Source: Akkermansiaceae bacterium (lineage in GTDB: Bacteria; Verrucomicrobiota; Verrucomicrobiia; Verrucomicrobiales; Akkermansiaceae). Taken from it: DNA of 8,536 nucleotides. Where the stretch lies: contig JALOTR010000316.1 of the NCBI GenBank assembly GCA_025457805.1, positions 1 to 8,536 on the forward strand. Direction: 5' to 3'. The position numbers and the translations under genes are program-made. Position 1 is the first letter of the stretch. Every line of letters begins with the position of its first letter. The notes beneath the pieces were generated by a model, which did not search any database, had not been told where the DNA came from, and saw nothing but the letters and a program-made list of their open reading frames with translations. Shown here in pieces: positions 1 to 6,167 of this stretch.

Positions 1-1232
1 ATGAAAATGCCACCACCACCATCAAAAGGACCCGCCACCACCAGTTTTCCCTCCCGGGCAAGTCTGCTGATATCTCGGTAAAATACACTCCCACTCGAAA
101 AGGAAACGACTTCGCCGACCTTATGGTCACAAGCCTGCAGAATTTGAACAAACCGCTGACGCAAAGAATTGCCATGTCCGGCATTTTCGCTCCATCCCTG
201 TTGTTGGTCGCCGAGGATGGCAAGACTTCAGCCGATGCTGGGAAATCCATGAATGTGCCATTCGGTCCGGTGAACCTTCAGACGTCCAAAGTGCTTTCCT
301 TCGAAATCAAAAATGGAGGTTCCAGAGCTCTCAATCTCAGGTCCCGCTTCACCGGGTCAAACAGCCCGGACTTCAGCCTTCAAACACCGCTTGCCCAATC
401 CCTGGCACCCGGTGAGAAAACGACTTTCGAGATTCAATTCCGCCCCAGCGCAGGCGGAGCAAAGAGAGCGGTTTTCGAAATTCTGAGCAACGACCCCTAT
501 CTTCCCGCATTCTCGCTGAATCTCAGTGGCACCGGATCCGCCCTATCATTGGAGACACCTCAAGGCACCCGCTTCGGGGACCTGGCGCTCGGCAAGACAC
601 AACAACTTACCTTCGTGCTGACCAACCTCGGCAACACCTCACTCGAAGGGGTTTCGGTCGTATTCGAAAGCTCCGGCGGAAAAGAAGGTTCGAAACCGCT
701 CCCGCAGGATTTCTCTCTCGCATCGGCAATCCCAAGCACCCTTGCTCCAAGACAGCGGGTGGGCTTCAGGGTCAGTTTCAAACCTCAAGCAGGCGGGTTG
801 AGGACGGCACGCATGCTGATCAAAAGCAATCTCGTCGGAGACATCCCCATCTCTGTTGGATTGTCGGGTAAGGGTTTGTCACCGAAAATCGGAGTCGCCA
901 ACCCTGCTGGCAAAATCCTCGTATCTGGAAAGTCTTTGAAAGCTTCCAGATTCTCGGAAGGTCCATCACAAGGACGTCAGACTGTTTCCCGCGTCGGCAG
1001 TCAGAAATTCCGCAGCATCACGGTCAATCGTTTTCCAAACAGCGGATTGGAACCTATCGTTGAGGTGTCATCCGATCTCATTCACTGGCAAAGTGGCAAA
1101 AATCACACCGTGCTCCTTGCTTCCACACCAACCCTTCTGAAGGTCCGGGATAAAACTCCGCTCACCAAGGACTCCAAAAGATATATCCGGGTGCGTTATG
1201 TCCCGCTGGCACGTCCGCAGACGGCAAGCTGA
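1..1232 (+). CDS. ASH-repeat (choice-of-anchor D) surface/secreted protein, 5' end missing
   Basis: The frame ending in TGA at 1230-1232 is open to the left edge, giving 409 visible residues from base 3. The ATG at 123 is unlikely to be the start, because upstream codons complete a domain: the end of a first ASH-like repeat (ISVKYTP...G...ADLMVTS, about nt 78-135) matches repeat 2 (FEIQFRPSAGG...VFEILS, nt 198-540) and repeat 3 (FRVSFKPQAGG...MLIKS, nt 541-876). Each repeat ends in the typical L-S-G-x-G or related strand. These immunoglobulin-like beta-sandwiches occur in exported, often very long, adhesion or structural proteins. The last 70 or so residues (nt 1005-1205) form a separate unit containing VEVSSDLIHW and LLKVRD, which I associate with C-terminal tails of verrucomicrobial exported proteins; its role is unknown to me. 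The N-terminal signal and full length cannot be seen. No enzymatic motif is visible. Confidence 0.85.
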   Translation, partial: ENATTTIKRTRHHQFSLPGKSADISVKYTPTRKGNDFADLMVTSLQNLNKPLTQRIAMSGIFAPSLLLVAEDGKTSADAGKSMNVPFGPVNLQTSKVLSFEIKNGGSRALNLRSRFTGSNSPDFSLQTPLAQSLAPGEKTTFEIQFRPSAGGAKRAVFEILSNDPYLPAFSLNLSGTGSALSLETPQGTRFGDLALGKTQQLTFVLTNLGNTSLEGVSVVFESSGGKEGSKPLPQDFSLASAIPSTLAPRQRVGFRVSFKPQAGGLRTARMLIKSNLVGDIPISVGLSGKGLSPKIGVANPAGKILVSGKSLKASRFSEGPSQGRQTVSRVGSQKFRSITVNRFPNSGLEPIVEVSSDLIHWQSGKNHTVLLASTPTLLKVRDKTPLTKDSKRYIRVRYVPLARPQTAS

Positions 1233-1549
1233 TTGGCGTGCCATCGCTTGAACCGGCTGGCAGCCCGTCCGGGCGGCAACCCCTCCCCGCTCCCTCGCCC
1301 GACTCCCTCGATTTGCCAGGTCCGCTGAGCCGCCAGAGCCAGCGGGCTTGGATTCACCGAACGGGCTCGGTCAGGAAATTGCGAGATCGAGGCCATCCTT
1401 TTCCTTCGTTTTCCATAGGCGGCGCGGTTCAGGCCTGCTACGACAGCAGTGTCGAAATTCACACGAAGAACAGTCGTGCCATGCTAGTATTCATGGCACG
1501 TCCTTCAGGAGCAGACTCCGGGAAAACCCATCCAATCCAACAACCCGCC
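1233..1549. other. Non-coding spacer with several short hairpins
   Basis: No convincing gene lies in these 317 bases; frames that cross them give low-complexity, unfamiliar peptides. Visible structure includes GCCC/GGGC at 1263-1274, a 6-bp stem CCGCTG/CAGCGG at 1322-1345 (12-base loop, no T-tract), a 5-bp stem CGACA/TGTCG at 1441-1454 with a 4-base loop, and the 9-bp inverted repeat at 1475-1500 listed separately. The motif CGTGCCAT appears at 1237-1244 and again at 1475-1482, and also in the terminal repeat of the MITE-like element at 4745-4853. The spacer may therefore contain decayed repeat material. It should also carry the promoter of the downstream exported protein. Confidence 0.5.
1475..1500. 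promoter_or_regulatory. 9-bp perfect inverted repeat enclosing an extended -10-like motif
   Basis: CGTGCCATG (1475-1483) and CATGGCACG (1492-1500) are exact reverse complements separated by 8 bases. The segment TGCTAGTAT (1482-1490) across the loop resembles an extended -10 element (TG-n-TAGTAT), which would start transcription about 50 bases before the ATG at 1550. No good -35 hexamer is visible. It could be an operator over a promoter, a transcript hairpin, or two abutted repeat ends, since CGTGCCAT is also the core of the terminal repeat at 4745/4853. There is no T-tract, so a terminator is unlikely. Confidence 0.35.
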
Positions 1550-3652
1550 ATGCGACCATCCACTTTGATTCTCTTGCTGTCCCTCGGCATCGTCGGCAGC
1601 CCGCTGAGCCTCCACGCCAAGCCCGCCCAAGCGGCACCCAAAGCCACCCTCAACGCGACTGGCACCGCGCTTGAGAAAAAATACGCCAGCCAGCTCGAAG
1701 AACTGCGCGCGATAATTTCCCGCAGTTTGCCGGAAGTGAATCCACAGACTCGCAAGGCTCTCGATGAGGCGGGAACCGCCGCCCGCAAGGCGGCAGCCGC
1801 AGCCGATACCGCCCGTGCGGAAGCCGCCAAAATCGGCGCGGCCAAGGGGCTTGTCGATCACGCCAAAGGCAAATGGATCGGCGGCGCGGAGAAAAACATC
1901 GCCACCGCCACGGAAGCGCTGAAAAAAGCCACCACTCCCGCCGAACGCGCCGCTGCGGAAAAAGACCTCGCCCATTGGCAAAAGAACAAGGAGGAAGGAC
2001 TCGCCGCCCTCAAGGAACGACAAGCCAACTTCGACGCCCTCAAAGCGCGGGAACCGGAACTCCAACAAGCCAGCAAACAAGCGGATGCCGCCTTCGCCAA
2101 GGCCAGCGAGGAAGAGAACCAAGCCGCGAGGGACATCCTCAAGCAACTCAGCCCCATCCTCGATCCCGAAACGGCCGATCCCGTGCTCGCCAAGTGCCTC
2201 GTGCTCACTGCCGCCACTCCCAATCGCCTCGCCGGCTTCGCCCAACAAGATCCGGCAAAAGCGGCCCTCATCGATGCCTTGCTCGGCAATGCTCCACTCA
2301 TGATCGAGATGCTCGTCGCCGGCGGTGCGAAGTTCGATGAATACGCCCGCGCCTTTGAAATCCTCACCGCCATCCGCAAGGCGAGCCCGCAGGCAGCAAG
2401 TGACCCCATCCTGCAACGCCTCGCCCTCGCCACCTGCCTCGAACATGCAAGGCCCATCCCCATGAACGTCCCTGCCGCACAAGCCGGCAAGGACGGAGTG
2501 ATCGATCCGGTGAAACGCTATCTTCATTATGAAAAAGCTTATCTCGGTGGCGAACTGGACCCCGCCTTCAAGACACTCAGCGCCTGGGAAATGCGCATGG
2601 CCGTCAATTGCGATTCACCCGATGAAATCCTCACCTGGGGCCGCGAGATGCTGCGCAACTATCGGCCCGACCACATCCACAATGCCGACTACGGCTGGCG
2701 CTATGTTTCCGCCGTCCGCACCGAAGTGCCCTATGGATCGCAAAACGTGAAACTCGACGATCCCACCCTCCAGCAACACCAGAACATCATCATGAACGGC
2801 GGCATCTGCGGCCGCCGCGCGTTTTTCGGCCGCTTCATCCTCCGCAGCTTCGGCATCCCCACCTGGGGCGTCACGCAGCGTGCGCACGCAGCCGTCAGCC
2901 ACTGGACGCCCAAGGGCTGGGTCGTGAACCTCGGAGCCGGCTATCATGCCAGTTGGTGGGACAAGGATGAAGTGCCCATGAGCGGCACCCAGTTTCTCGT
3001 GGAAACCCAGGCCCGCGCCCACCCTGCGGAATTCAAGCGCATCCTGCGGGCCCGCTGGATCAGCCGCATTCTTGGCGAGGAATCCTTCAATGAGCGGCGC
3101 AAAGTCCAAGGCGGTTTCTGGAGCCGGGTGGACCGCCTCTGCTCGATGATGCTCGCGGAACAGGCTGTCACTCTCGGCCCCCTCGGCCAGGAGCTTGCAG
3201 AAGCCAACGAACGCAGTCAAAAGCTCAACTCCGCCACCGTTTCCGAGACCGACCGCCGGCCGCAAACCCATCCCGATGGCTCCATCACCCTGCCCGCCGT
3301 GGCCCATGGCAAATCCACGGGCAGCGCCAGCGCGATGAAAAGCTTCGGCGATGGCATGCAACTCCACGCCCTCGGCGGCTTCAAGGCACCCTACGAAATC
3401 GAGGTTCCCAAAACCGGCACCTACCGCCTCAGCGCCCGCGTCGCCACCGTGCAAAAAGGCCAGATTCTCAACCTCTCCGCCAACAGCGGTGCCGCCGTGG
3501 AAACCCCGGTGCCCTACACCCTCGGCCAATGGCAGACCACCGAACCCGTCCTGCTCGATCTCCAGCAAGGCCGCAACACCATCCACCTCGAACTCAAACC
3601 CGGCAGCCGCGGCGTCACCCTCAAGGACCTTACTTTCACAGGACTGCCTTAG
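1550..3652 (+). CDS. Exported transglutaminase-like protein with coiled coil and C-terminal beta-sandwich
   Basis: The ATG at 1550 is chosen because it places a clean signal peptide at the N-terminus (charged R2, hydrophobic LILLLSLGIV core, cleavage near LHA23 or AQA28); the frame is open further upstream but gives unfamiliar sequence. The product is 700 residues. Residues about 40-195 are Ala/Lys/Glu-rich and probably form a long coiled coil. Residues about 330-480 look transglutaminase-like: GGICGRRAFFGRFILRSFGIP puts Cys420 ahead of an LRSFGIP helix, followed by H446 and H451 in AHAAVSHW, then GWVVNLGAGY. This Cys-His order is that of the transglutaminase/papain-like fold, but the third catalytic residue is uncertain (N460 or D471). 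Residues about 579-700 (YEIEVPKTGTYRLSARVA, WQTTEPVLLDL, GRNTIHLEL) resemble a carbohydrate-binding-type beta-sandwich. It probably acts in the periplasm or outside the cell; the substrate is unknown. No close operon partner is present. Confidence 0.8.
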   Translation: MRPSTLILLLSLGIVGSPLSLHAKPAQAAPKATLNATGTALEKKYASQLEELRAIISRSLPEVNPQTRKALDEAGTAARKAAAAADTARAEAAKIGAAKGLVDHAKGKWIGGAEKNIATATEALKKATTPAERAAAEKDLAHWQKNKEEGLAALKERQANFDALKAREPELQQASKQADAAFAKASEEENQAARDILKQLSPILDPETADPVLAKCLVLTAATPNRLAGFAQQDPAKAALIDALLGNAPLMIEMLVAGGAKFDEYARAFEILTAIRKASPQAASDPILQRLALATCLEHARPIPMNVPAAQAGKDGVIDPVKRYLHYEKAYLGGELDPAFKTLSAWEMRMAVNCDSPDEILTWGREMLRNYRPDHIHNADYGWRYVSAVRTEVPYGSQNVKLDDPTLQQHQNIIMNGGICGRRAFFGRFILRSFGIPTWGVTQRAHAAVSHWTPKGWVVNLGAGYHASWWDKDEVPMSGTQFLVETQARAHPAEFKRILRARWISRILGEESFNERRKVQGGFWSRVDRLCSMMLAEQAVTLGPLGQELAEANERSQKLNSATVSETDRRPQTHPDGSITLPAVAHGKSTGSASAMKSFGDGMQLHALGGFKAPYEIEVPKTGTYRLSARVATVQKGQILNLSANSGAAVETPVPYTLGQWQTTEPVLLDLQQGRNTIHLELKPGSRGVTLKDLTFTGLP

Positions 3653-3657
3653 ATGAA

Positions 3658-3816
3658 ATGACAAAATACATCAAAGGCATGCAAGTGATTAATTGAGACC
3701 CAATTGTGATGAAAGATGAAACATGGATTGCACTGTTTGAAATTGTAGGCAGAGATCAAATCTTTCCAGTAGTTGGACACCTTTGTGAGGGATTTACCAA
3801 AAATGAATCCCCTTGA
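3658..3816 (+). pseudogene. Small AT-rich reading frame interrupted by one TGA, unknown
   Basis: Starting five bases after the stop of the upstream gene, ATG at 3658 reads 12 codons (MTKYIKGMQVIN), meets TGA at 3694-3696, and the same frame continues to TGA at 3814-3816. The second part contains an ATG at 3709 that would give a 35-residue peptide beginning MKDETWIALFEIVGRD. The peptide has mixed, protein-like composition, and changing TGA to TGG (Trp) would join both parts into about 52 residues. I do not recognise the family. No Shine-Dalgarno sequence precedes either ATG. Bases 3661-3830 are about 38% GC (64 of 170) against roughly 60% in the gene just upstream, suggesting a foreign or relict origin. 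It may equally be a chance frame in AT-rich DNA. Confidence 0.25.
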
Positions 3817-3830
3817 TCTCGATCAGATTC

Positions 3831-4511
3831 TCAGGGCTCGACGCGTTTCTTCAGTTGATCCGTGAACAGGAGCGAGGCGATGCCAACTGCCGTGTCATAG
3901 GCTGAATGGGTGTTGCTGCGGCTGGAGGCATACCACTGGATCGGCTTGGACTCGGCCGCCCCCAGATGGGTTTGACTCAGCAGGACTTTTCCCGATGGGT
4001 CCTTGAGCGAGAACTTACAGGTGACAGCAGGAGTTAGCAGAATCTCCTTGTCTTGTTTGCCTGTGCGGACGAGTCCGTAGGACAGCACCTCGGTCTCGAT
4101 CCGGCTGCTTCCGGAAGGCGAGAGACGCGGGCCGTAAAACGCATCACCAGTCAGTTGGCGCTTGAGCGCATCGTCCACCAAGGGCGGCATTTGAGGCGTG
4201 TTCTTTTCCACTGCGGGAAAGCTGCCTTCGTGCTTGTTTTCAAACATCTCATCCTGAGCCGCACTGATTCCTTCAATGACAAGCTGTCCCAAAAGCCCAC
4301 CAACCGCCCCGGCGGCCGGGTTTCCTGGGACTACCGGGACCGGCATGCCCGAGGTGGATGAGCCCCCGTGCGGCTCCTGATAGGCACCGGATTTCACGGA
4401 TGCCGGAGCAATTGCAATGGAGCCAAGACTGGCCTTCTGGGCCGCCGTGAACTTGGTGCTGCACGAAGTCAAGGAGAGTGCAGTTAGGGCGAGGAGGATT
4501 GAAAATCGCAT
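3831..4511 (-). CDS. Outer-membrane-type lipoprotein, unknown function
   Basis: The start at 4511 gives a 226-residue protein with a textbook lipoprotein signal: MRFSILLALTALSLTSC, with lipobox L14-T15-S16-C17 and serine after the cysteine, so outer-membrane sorting is likely if Lol rules apply. The frame is open upstream to 4607, but that start would bury the signal peptide behind 32 residues. After the signal comes a conserved-looking strand (LGSIAIAPASV), a Gly-rich segment with a possible membrane-seeking helix (AAGAVGGLLGQLVIEGI, about residues 64-80), then a mixed alpha/beta region including RIETEVLSYGLVRTG and a C-terminal helix (VGIASLLFTDQLKKRVE). The layout recalls small lipoproteins that bind or export hydrophobic ligands, but I cannot name a family. 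The gene converges on the transglutaminase-like gene and shares no operon. Its upstream control region overlaps the gene remnant on the other strand. Confidence 0.8.
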   Translation of the reverse strand: MRFSILLALTALSLTSCSTKFTAAQKASLGSIAIAPASVKSGAYQEPHGGSSTSGMPVPVVPGNPAAGAVGGLLGQLVIEGISAAQDEMFENKHEGSFPAVEKNTPQMPPLVDDALKRQLTGDAFYGPRLSPSGSSRIETEVLSYGLVRTGKQDKEILLTPAVTCKFSLKDPSGKVLLSQTHLGAAESKPIQWYASSRSNTHSAYDTAVGIASLLFTDQLKKRVEP

Positions 4512-4593
4512 CGCCGATGGGATGGCATAACTTGGCGGAATTTTGCAAGCCGGATGAGTGGGAAGATTGAATTTTGTTTCTTTCATACCTCCG

Positions 4594-4700
4594 GAATCGA
4601 GGGTCACTATGTCCCGCCCGTTGCCAGTATCGGTGGATGCATGGAGGATGTTTGGTATGACGACTTACAATCCCAAGTAGCCGGGTATCTGGGGTGGTAA
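4594..4700 (+). pseudogene. 3' remnant of an Imm11/DUF1629-like gene
   Basis: Read from 4596 in the plus direction, 34 codons end in TAA at 4698-4700 and align without gaps to the last 34 residues of the intact protein at 6288-7064: 20 of 34 residues are identical, including GHY, GCMED, WY, LQxQVA and the terminal GW, and both stop at the same place. Similarity may extend upstream in frame to about 4563, where IEF-x5-SG faces LEF-x8-SG, but this part is uncertain. No start codon with a coding-like N-terminus is present, and the lipoprotein gene begins at 4511 on the other strand, so roughly 220 residues of the ancestral protein are missing. The divergence (41% of residues) argues for an old paralog rather than a recent duplication. 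It is probably not expressed as a functional protein. Confidence 0.8.
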
Positions 4701-4733
4701 TCCGAATCGATATCGTTTGAGCGATTTGCTAAA

Positions 4734-4864
4734 GGGCCCGTCCAGAATGGCACGGGATTAAGCGGCGGGATGGAACGGAGCGCTGGCTTCAGCCGGCAAG
4801 CAATGTCTCGTCCGCCAAAGACTCGCCGACTAAAGTCAGCGCTCGTGCCATTCGGGCCCGTCCA
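4734..4864. mobile_element. MITE-like palindromic element with TIRs and flanking direct repeats
   Basis: The 11-mer GGGCCCGTCCA occurs exactly at 4734-4744 and 4854-4864. Immediately inside lie perfect 10-bp inverted repeats, GAATGGCACG (4745-4754) and CGTGCCATTC (4844-4853). The enclosed unit is 109 bp and non-coding. Direct repeat, inverted repeat, body, inverted repeat, direct repeat is the layout of a miniature inverted-repeat element with target-site duplication. However, the direct repeat contains the palindrome GGGCCC and could be part of a longer repeat family rather than a true target duplication. The body contains the two REP-like hairpins listed separately. It sits between the gene remnant and the Fic stop codon, so its hairpins may also end Fic transcripts. 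Confidence 0.55.
4778..4844. repeat. Inverted pair of REP-like hairpins (BIME-type)
   Basis: The 20-mer at 4778-4797 and the reverse complement of 4825-4844 agree at 17 of 20 positions. Each contains a small hairpin of its own: GC-T-GGC-TTCA-GCC-G-GC at 4782-4797 and, on the other strand, GC-T-GAC-TTTA-GTC-G-GC at 4825-4840. Two of the three differences change a G-C pair to an A-T pair on both sides of the stem, so pairing is kept; the third lies in the loop. Compensated change is evidence that the folded form is selected or is the unit recognised by a transposase. Such units are typically moved by RAYT (REP-associated tyrosine) transposases encoded elsewhere; none is in this window. Confidence 0.6.
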
Positions 4865-4868
4865 TTTG

Positions 4869-5930
4869 TTAGGATAATGTTCGACTCCTACTGACATAAT
4901 GCGCCCCGCGCCCCTGACCCTTGGGCACGAGATAACCTTTTTCGACGAGCTCCTTCAAGCGCAGCTTCACGGTACTGGGTTTGCCTTGGGTGAGCTGAAC
5001 GATCTGGCTGAGCGTGAGGGTTTCGTGATCGGGGAGGAGGGCGACGATTTTTTTGGCAAGCGGGTGTAGGTCTTCGGAGCGGGCGTCTTCGAGGGCGATC
5101 TTTTTTGCGAGGGCGTCCTTTTGCTTCGCGAGGGAGCGGAGGAAAAACAGGAGCCAGGCTTCCCAGTCGGGCTTGTCGGAGCTGAGCGTGGTCTGAGTGC
5201 GGCGGAGGGCGCGATAGTAGCCTTCCTTGGTGGACTCGATGATGCTTTCCAATGAGCTGAACGGAACGTGGGTGTAACCCGCCCGCAGCAGCATGAGTGT
5301 GGTGAACACACGGGAAAGGCGGCCATTGCCATCCTGAAACGGATGGATGGCGAGGAAGACAACAATGAAGCTGCCGATGAGCAGCAGCGGATGCAGGGAG
5401 CGCTCGCGGTCGGCCTTGGTGAACCAAGCGACGAGTCCCTCCATTTCACGCGGCGTATCAAAAGGCGAGGTGGTCTGGAAGACGATGCCGATCTCTTTGC
5501 CGTCGGCATCGAAGGCGGCGACGTGATTTGGCAGTGTCTTGTATTGGCCGCGATGGCGTTCGTCCTTCGTGCTATAGCGCAGGAGGTCCTGATGGAGCTG
5601 GCCGATCATGTTTTCCGTGACGGAAATTTGCTCGAAGGCATCGAATACCTGATCCATGACATAGGCGTAACCGGCGACCTCCTGCTCGTCGCGTGTCTTG
5701 AACTCCGTGATGTGGAGGCGGCCAAGCAAATCCTCAACCTCGCGGTCGGTGAGCTTGGAGCCCTCGATGCGGGTGGAAGAGCCGACGCTCTCGATGGTCG
5801 CCACCTTGCGGAGGGAGCCGAGTTTCTCCGGCGAAAGGCTTCGGATCATCCGCCATTGGCCCTTGAACTCATCGAGTTCTGCGATGAGCCGAAGGATCTC
5901 GGGCGTGATGGTGAAACTTGGGGGCAGCAT
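4869..5930 (-). CDS. Fic-family protein, class II (N-terminal inhibitory helix), probable AMP transferase
   Basis: The ATG at 5930 gives 353 residues, a usual length for this group; the open frame continues to 6365, but those residues look like translated spacer. Fic enzymes transfer AMP from ATP to Ser/Thr/Tyr hydroxyls of target proteins. The catalytic motif is complete: HPFQDGNGRLSR at residues 196-207, with the catalytic His196 and the phosphate-binding GNGR. An N-terminal Fic_N-type region precedes it, with SSTRIEG at 51-57 matching the (S/T)xxxE(G/N) inhibitory motif, whose Glu blocks productive ATP binding; its place before the Fic core makes this class II. Residues about 290-345 (LTLSQIVQLTQGKPSTVKLRLKEL) form a winged-helix-like DNA-binding domain, suggesting autoregulation or target recruitment. 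It stands alone on the minus strand, divergent from the Imm11-like gene and ending five bases from the repeat element. No separate antitoxin is visible. The target is unknown. Confidence 0.9.
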   Translation of the reverse strand: MLPPSFTITPEILRLIAELDEFKGQWRMIRSLSPEKLGSLRKVATIESVGSSTRIEGSKLTDREVEDLLGRLHITEFKTRDEQEVAGYAYVMDQVFDAFEQISVTENMIGQLHQDLLRYSTKDERHRGQYKTLPNHVAAFDADGKEIGIVFQTTSPFDTPREMEGLVAWFTKADRERSLHPLLLIGSFIVVFLAIHPFQDGNGRLSRVFTTLMLLRAGYTHVPFSSLESIIESTKEGYYRALRRTQTTLSSDKPDWEAWLLFFLRSLAKQKDALAKKIALEDARSEDLHPLAKKIVALLPDHETLTLSQIVQLTQGKPSTVKLRLKELVEKGYLVPKGQGRGAHYVSRSRTLS

Positions 5931-5936
5931 GGTGAT

Positions 5937-5978
5937 TGGCCGATTTCTTAGCCGTTTATAGCCGATTATGGCTGATTC
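5937..5978. promoter_or_regulatory. Iterated TRGCYGATT sites at the Fic start, possible operator
   Basis: Three contiguous 10-mers, TAGCCGTTTA, TAGCCGATTA and TGGCTGATTC, run from 5949 to 5978, preceded at 5937 by a related TGGCCGATTTC. The sites start at 5937, 5949, 5959 and 5969, that is about one helical turn apart, so a protein could bind all on one face of the DNA. They end only seven bases from the Fic start codon (read on the minus strand) and enclose the only -10-like words in the area. The Fic protein itself carries a winged-helix-like domain and could be the binder; this is inference. Confidence 0.35.
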
Positions 5979-6028
5979 GGCGAGACAAAAGATGATGCCA
6001 GATCGCCCGCTTTCACAACAAGAGGGGA

Positions 6029-6055
6029 AACGCCAAGACGCCAAGGTCGCAAAGG
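6029..6055. repeat. ACGCCAAG tandem, dispersed-repeat-like stretch
   Basis: ACGCCAAG occurs twice back to back (6030-6045), followed by a degenerate third unit GTCGCAAAG (6046-6054). Runs of this kind (CGCCAAG/CGCAAAG words) are, from memory, common in intergenic DNA of several GC-rich bacteria. Whether this is a genome-wide repeat here cannot be judged from one window. Confidence 0.3.
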
Positions 6056-6130
6056 AAATGCAGAGATGCTGGAGAGAAAAAGGAGGGCGGAGCGGCTTTT
6101 TTGGGCGGGATCTTTCGCCGCGCATGGGCC

Positions 6131-6167
6131 GGACCGCTCGGAGAGACGGTCCCTGCCTTTTTCTTTT
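6131..6167 (+). terminator. Terminator-like hairpin with no obvious gene upstream
   Basis: GGACCG (6131-6136) pairs with CGGTCC (6147-6152), and inside it CTC (6137-6139) pairs with GAG (6143-6145) around a GGA loop with one bulged A. After five further bases comes TTTTTCTTTT (6158-6167). The T-run lies further from the stem than in an ideal intrinsic terminator. No plus-strand gene ends nearby, so it may be a relic, the end of an unannotated small RNA, or part of a dispersed palindrome. Confidence 0.25.

Larger units (their letters stand above)
4512..4868. other. Spacer holding a gene remnant and a MITE-like element
   Basis: These 357 bases contain no intact gene. On the plus strand lies the 3' remnant of an Imm11-like gene (to 4700), then 33 bases of plain AT-richer sequence, then the repeat element (4734-4864) that abuts the Fic stop codon at 4869-4871. 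The lipoprotein promoter must lie within the first 100 or so bases read on the minus strand; I see no convincing -35/-10 pair there. A minus-strand frame across 4607-4897 is only a translation of the repeat element. Confidence 0.6.

Noticed and set aside
1..122. Gene 1 starting at ATG 1 or ATG 123
   Set aside because: ATG 1 is in another frame and stops after 26 codons; codons before 123 complete an ASH-like repeat, so the true start is upstream of the window.
1238..1549. N-terminal extension of the exported protein to 1238
   Set aside because: It would bury the signal peptide behind 104 unfamiliar Pro/Ser/Arg-rich residues.
1505..3664. Two long minus-strand frames opposite the exported transglutaminase-like gene
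   Set aside because: They are Gly/Glu/Phe-rich antisense shadows without motifs; the plus strand has a signal peptide and recognisable domains.
3694..3696. TGA read as selenocysteine
   Set aside because: No convincing stem-loop follows at the distance needed for a bacterial SECIS, and the peptide is not a known selenoprotein.
4607..4897. 96-codon minus-strand frame upstream of the lipoprotein
   Set aside because: It is a translation of the palindromic element and of the strand opposite the gene remnant, not a gene.
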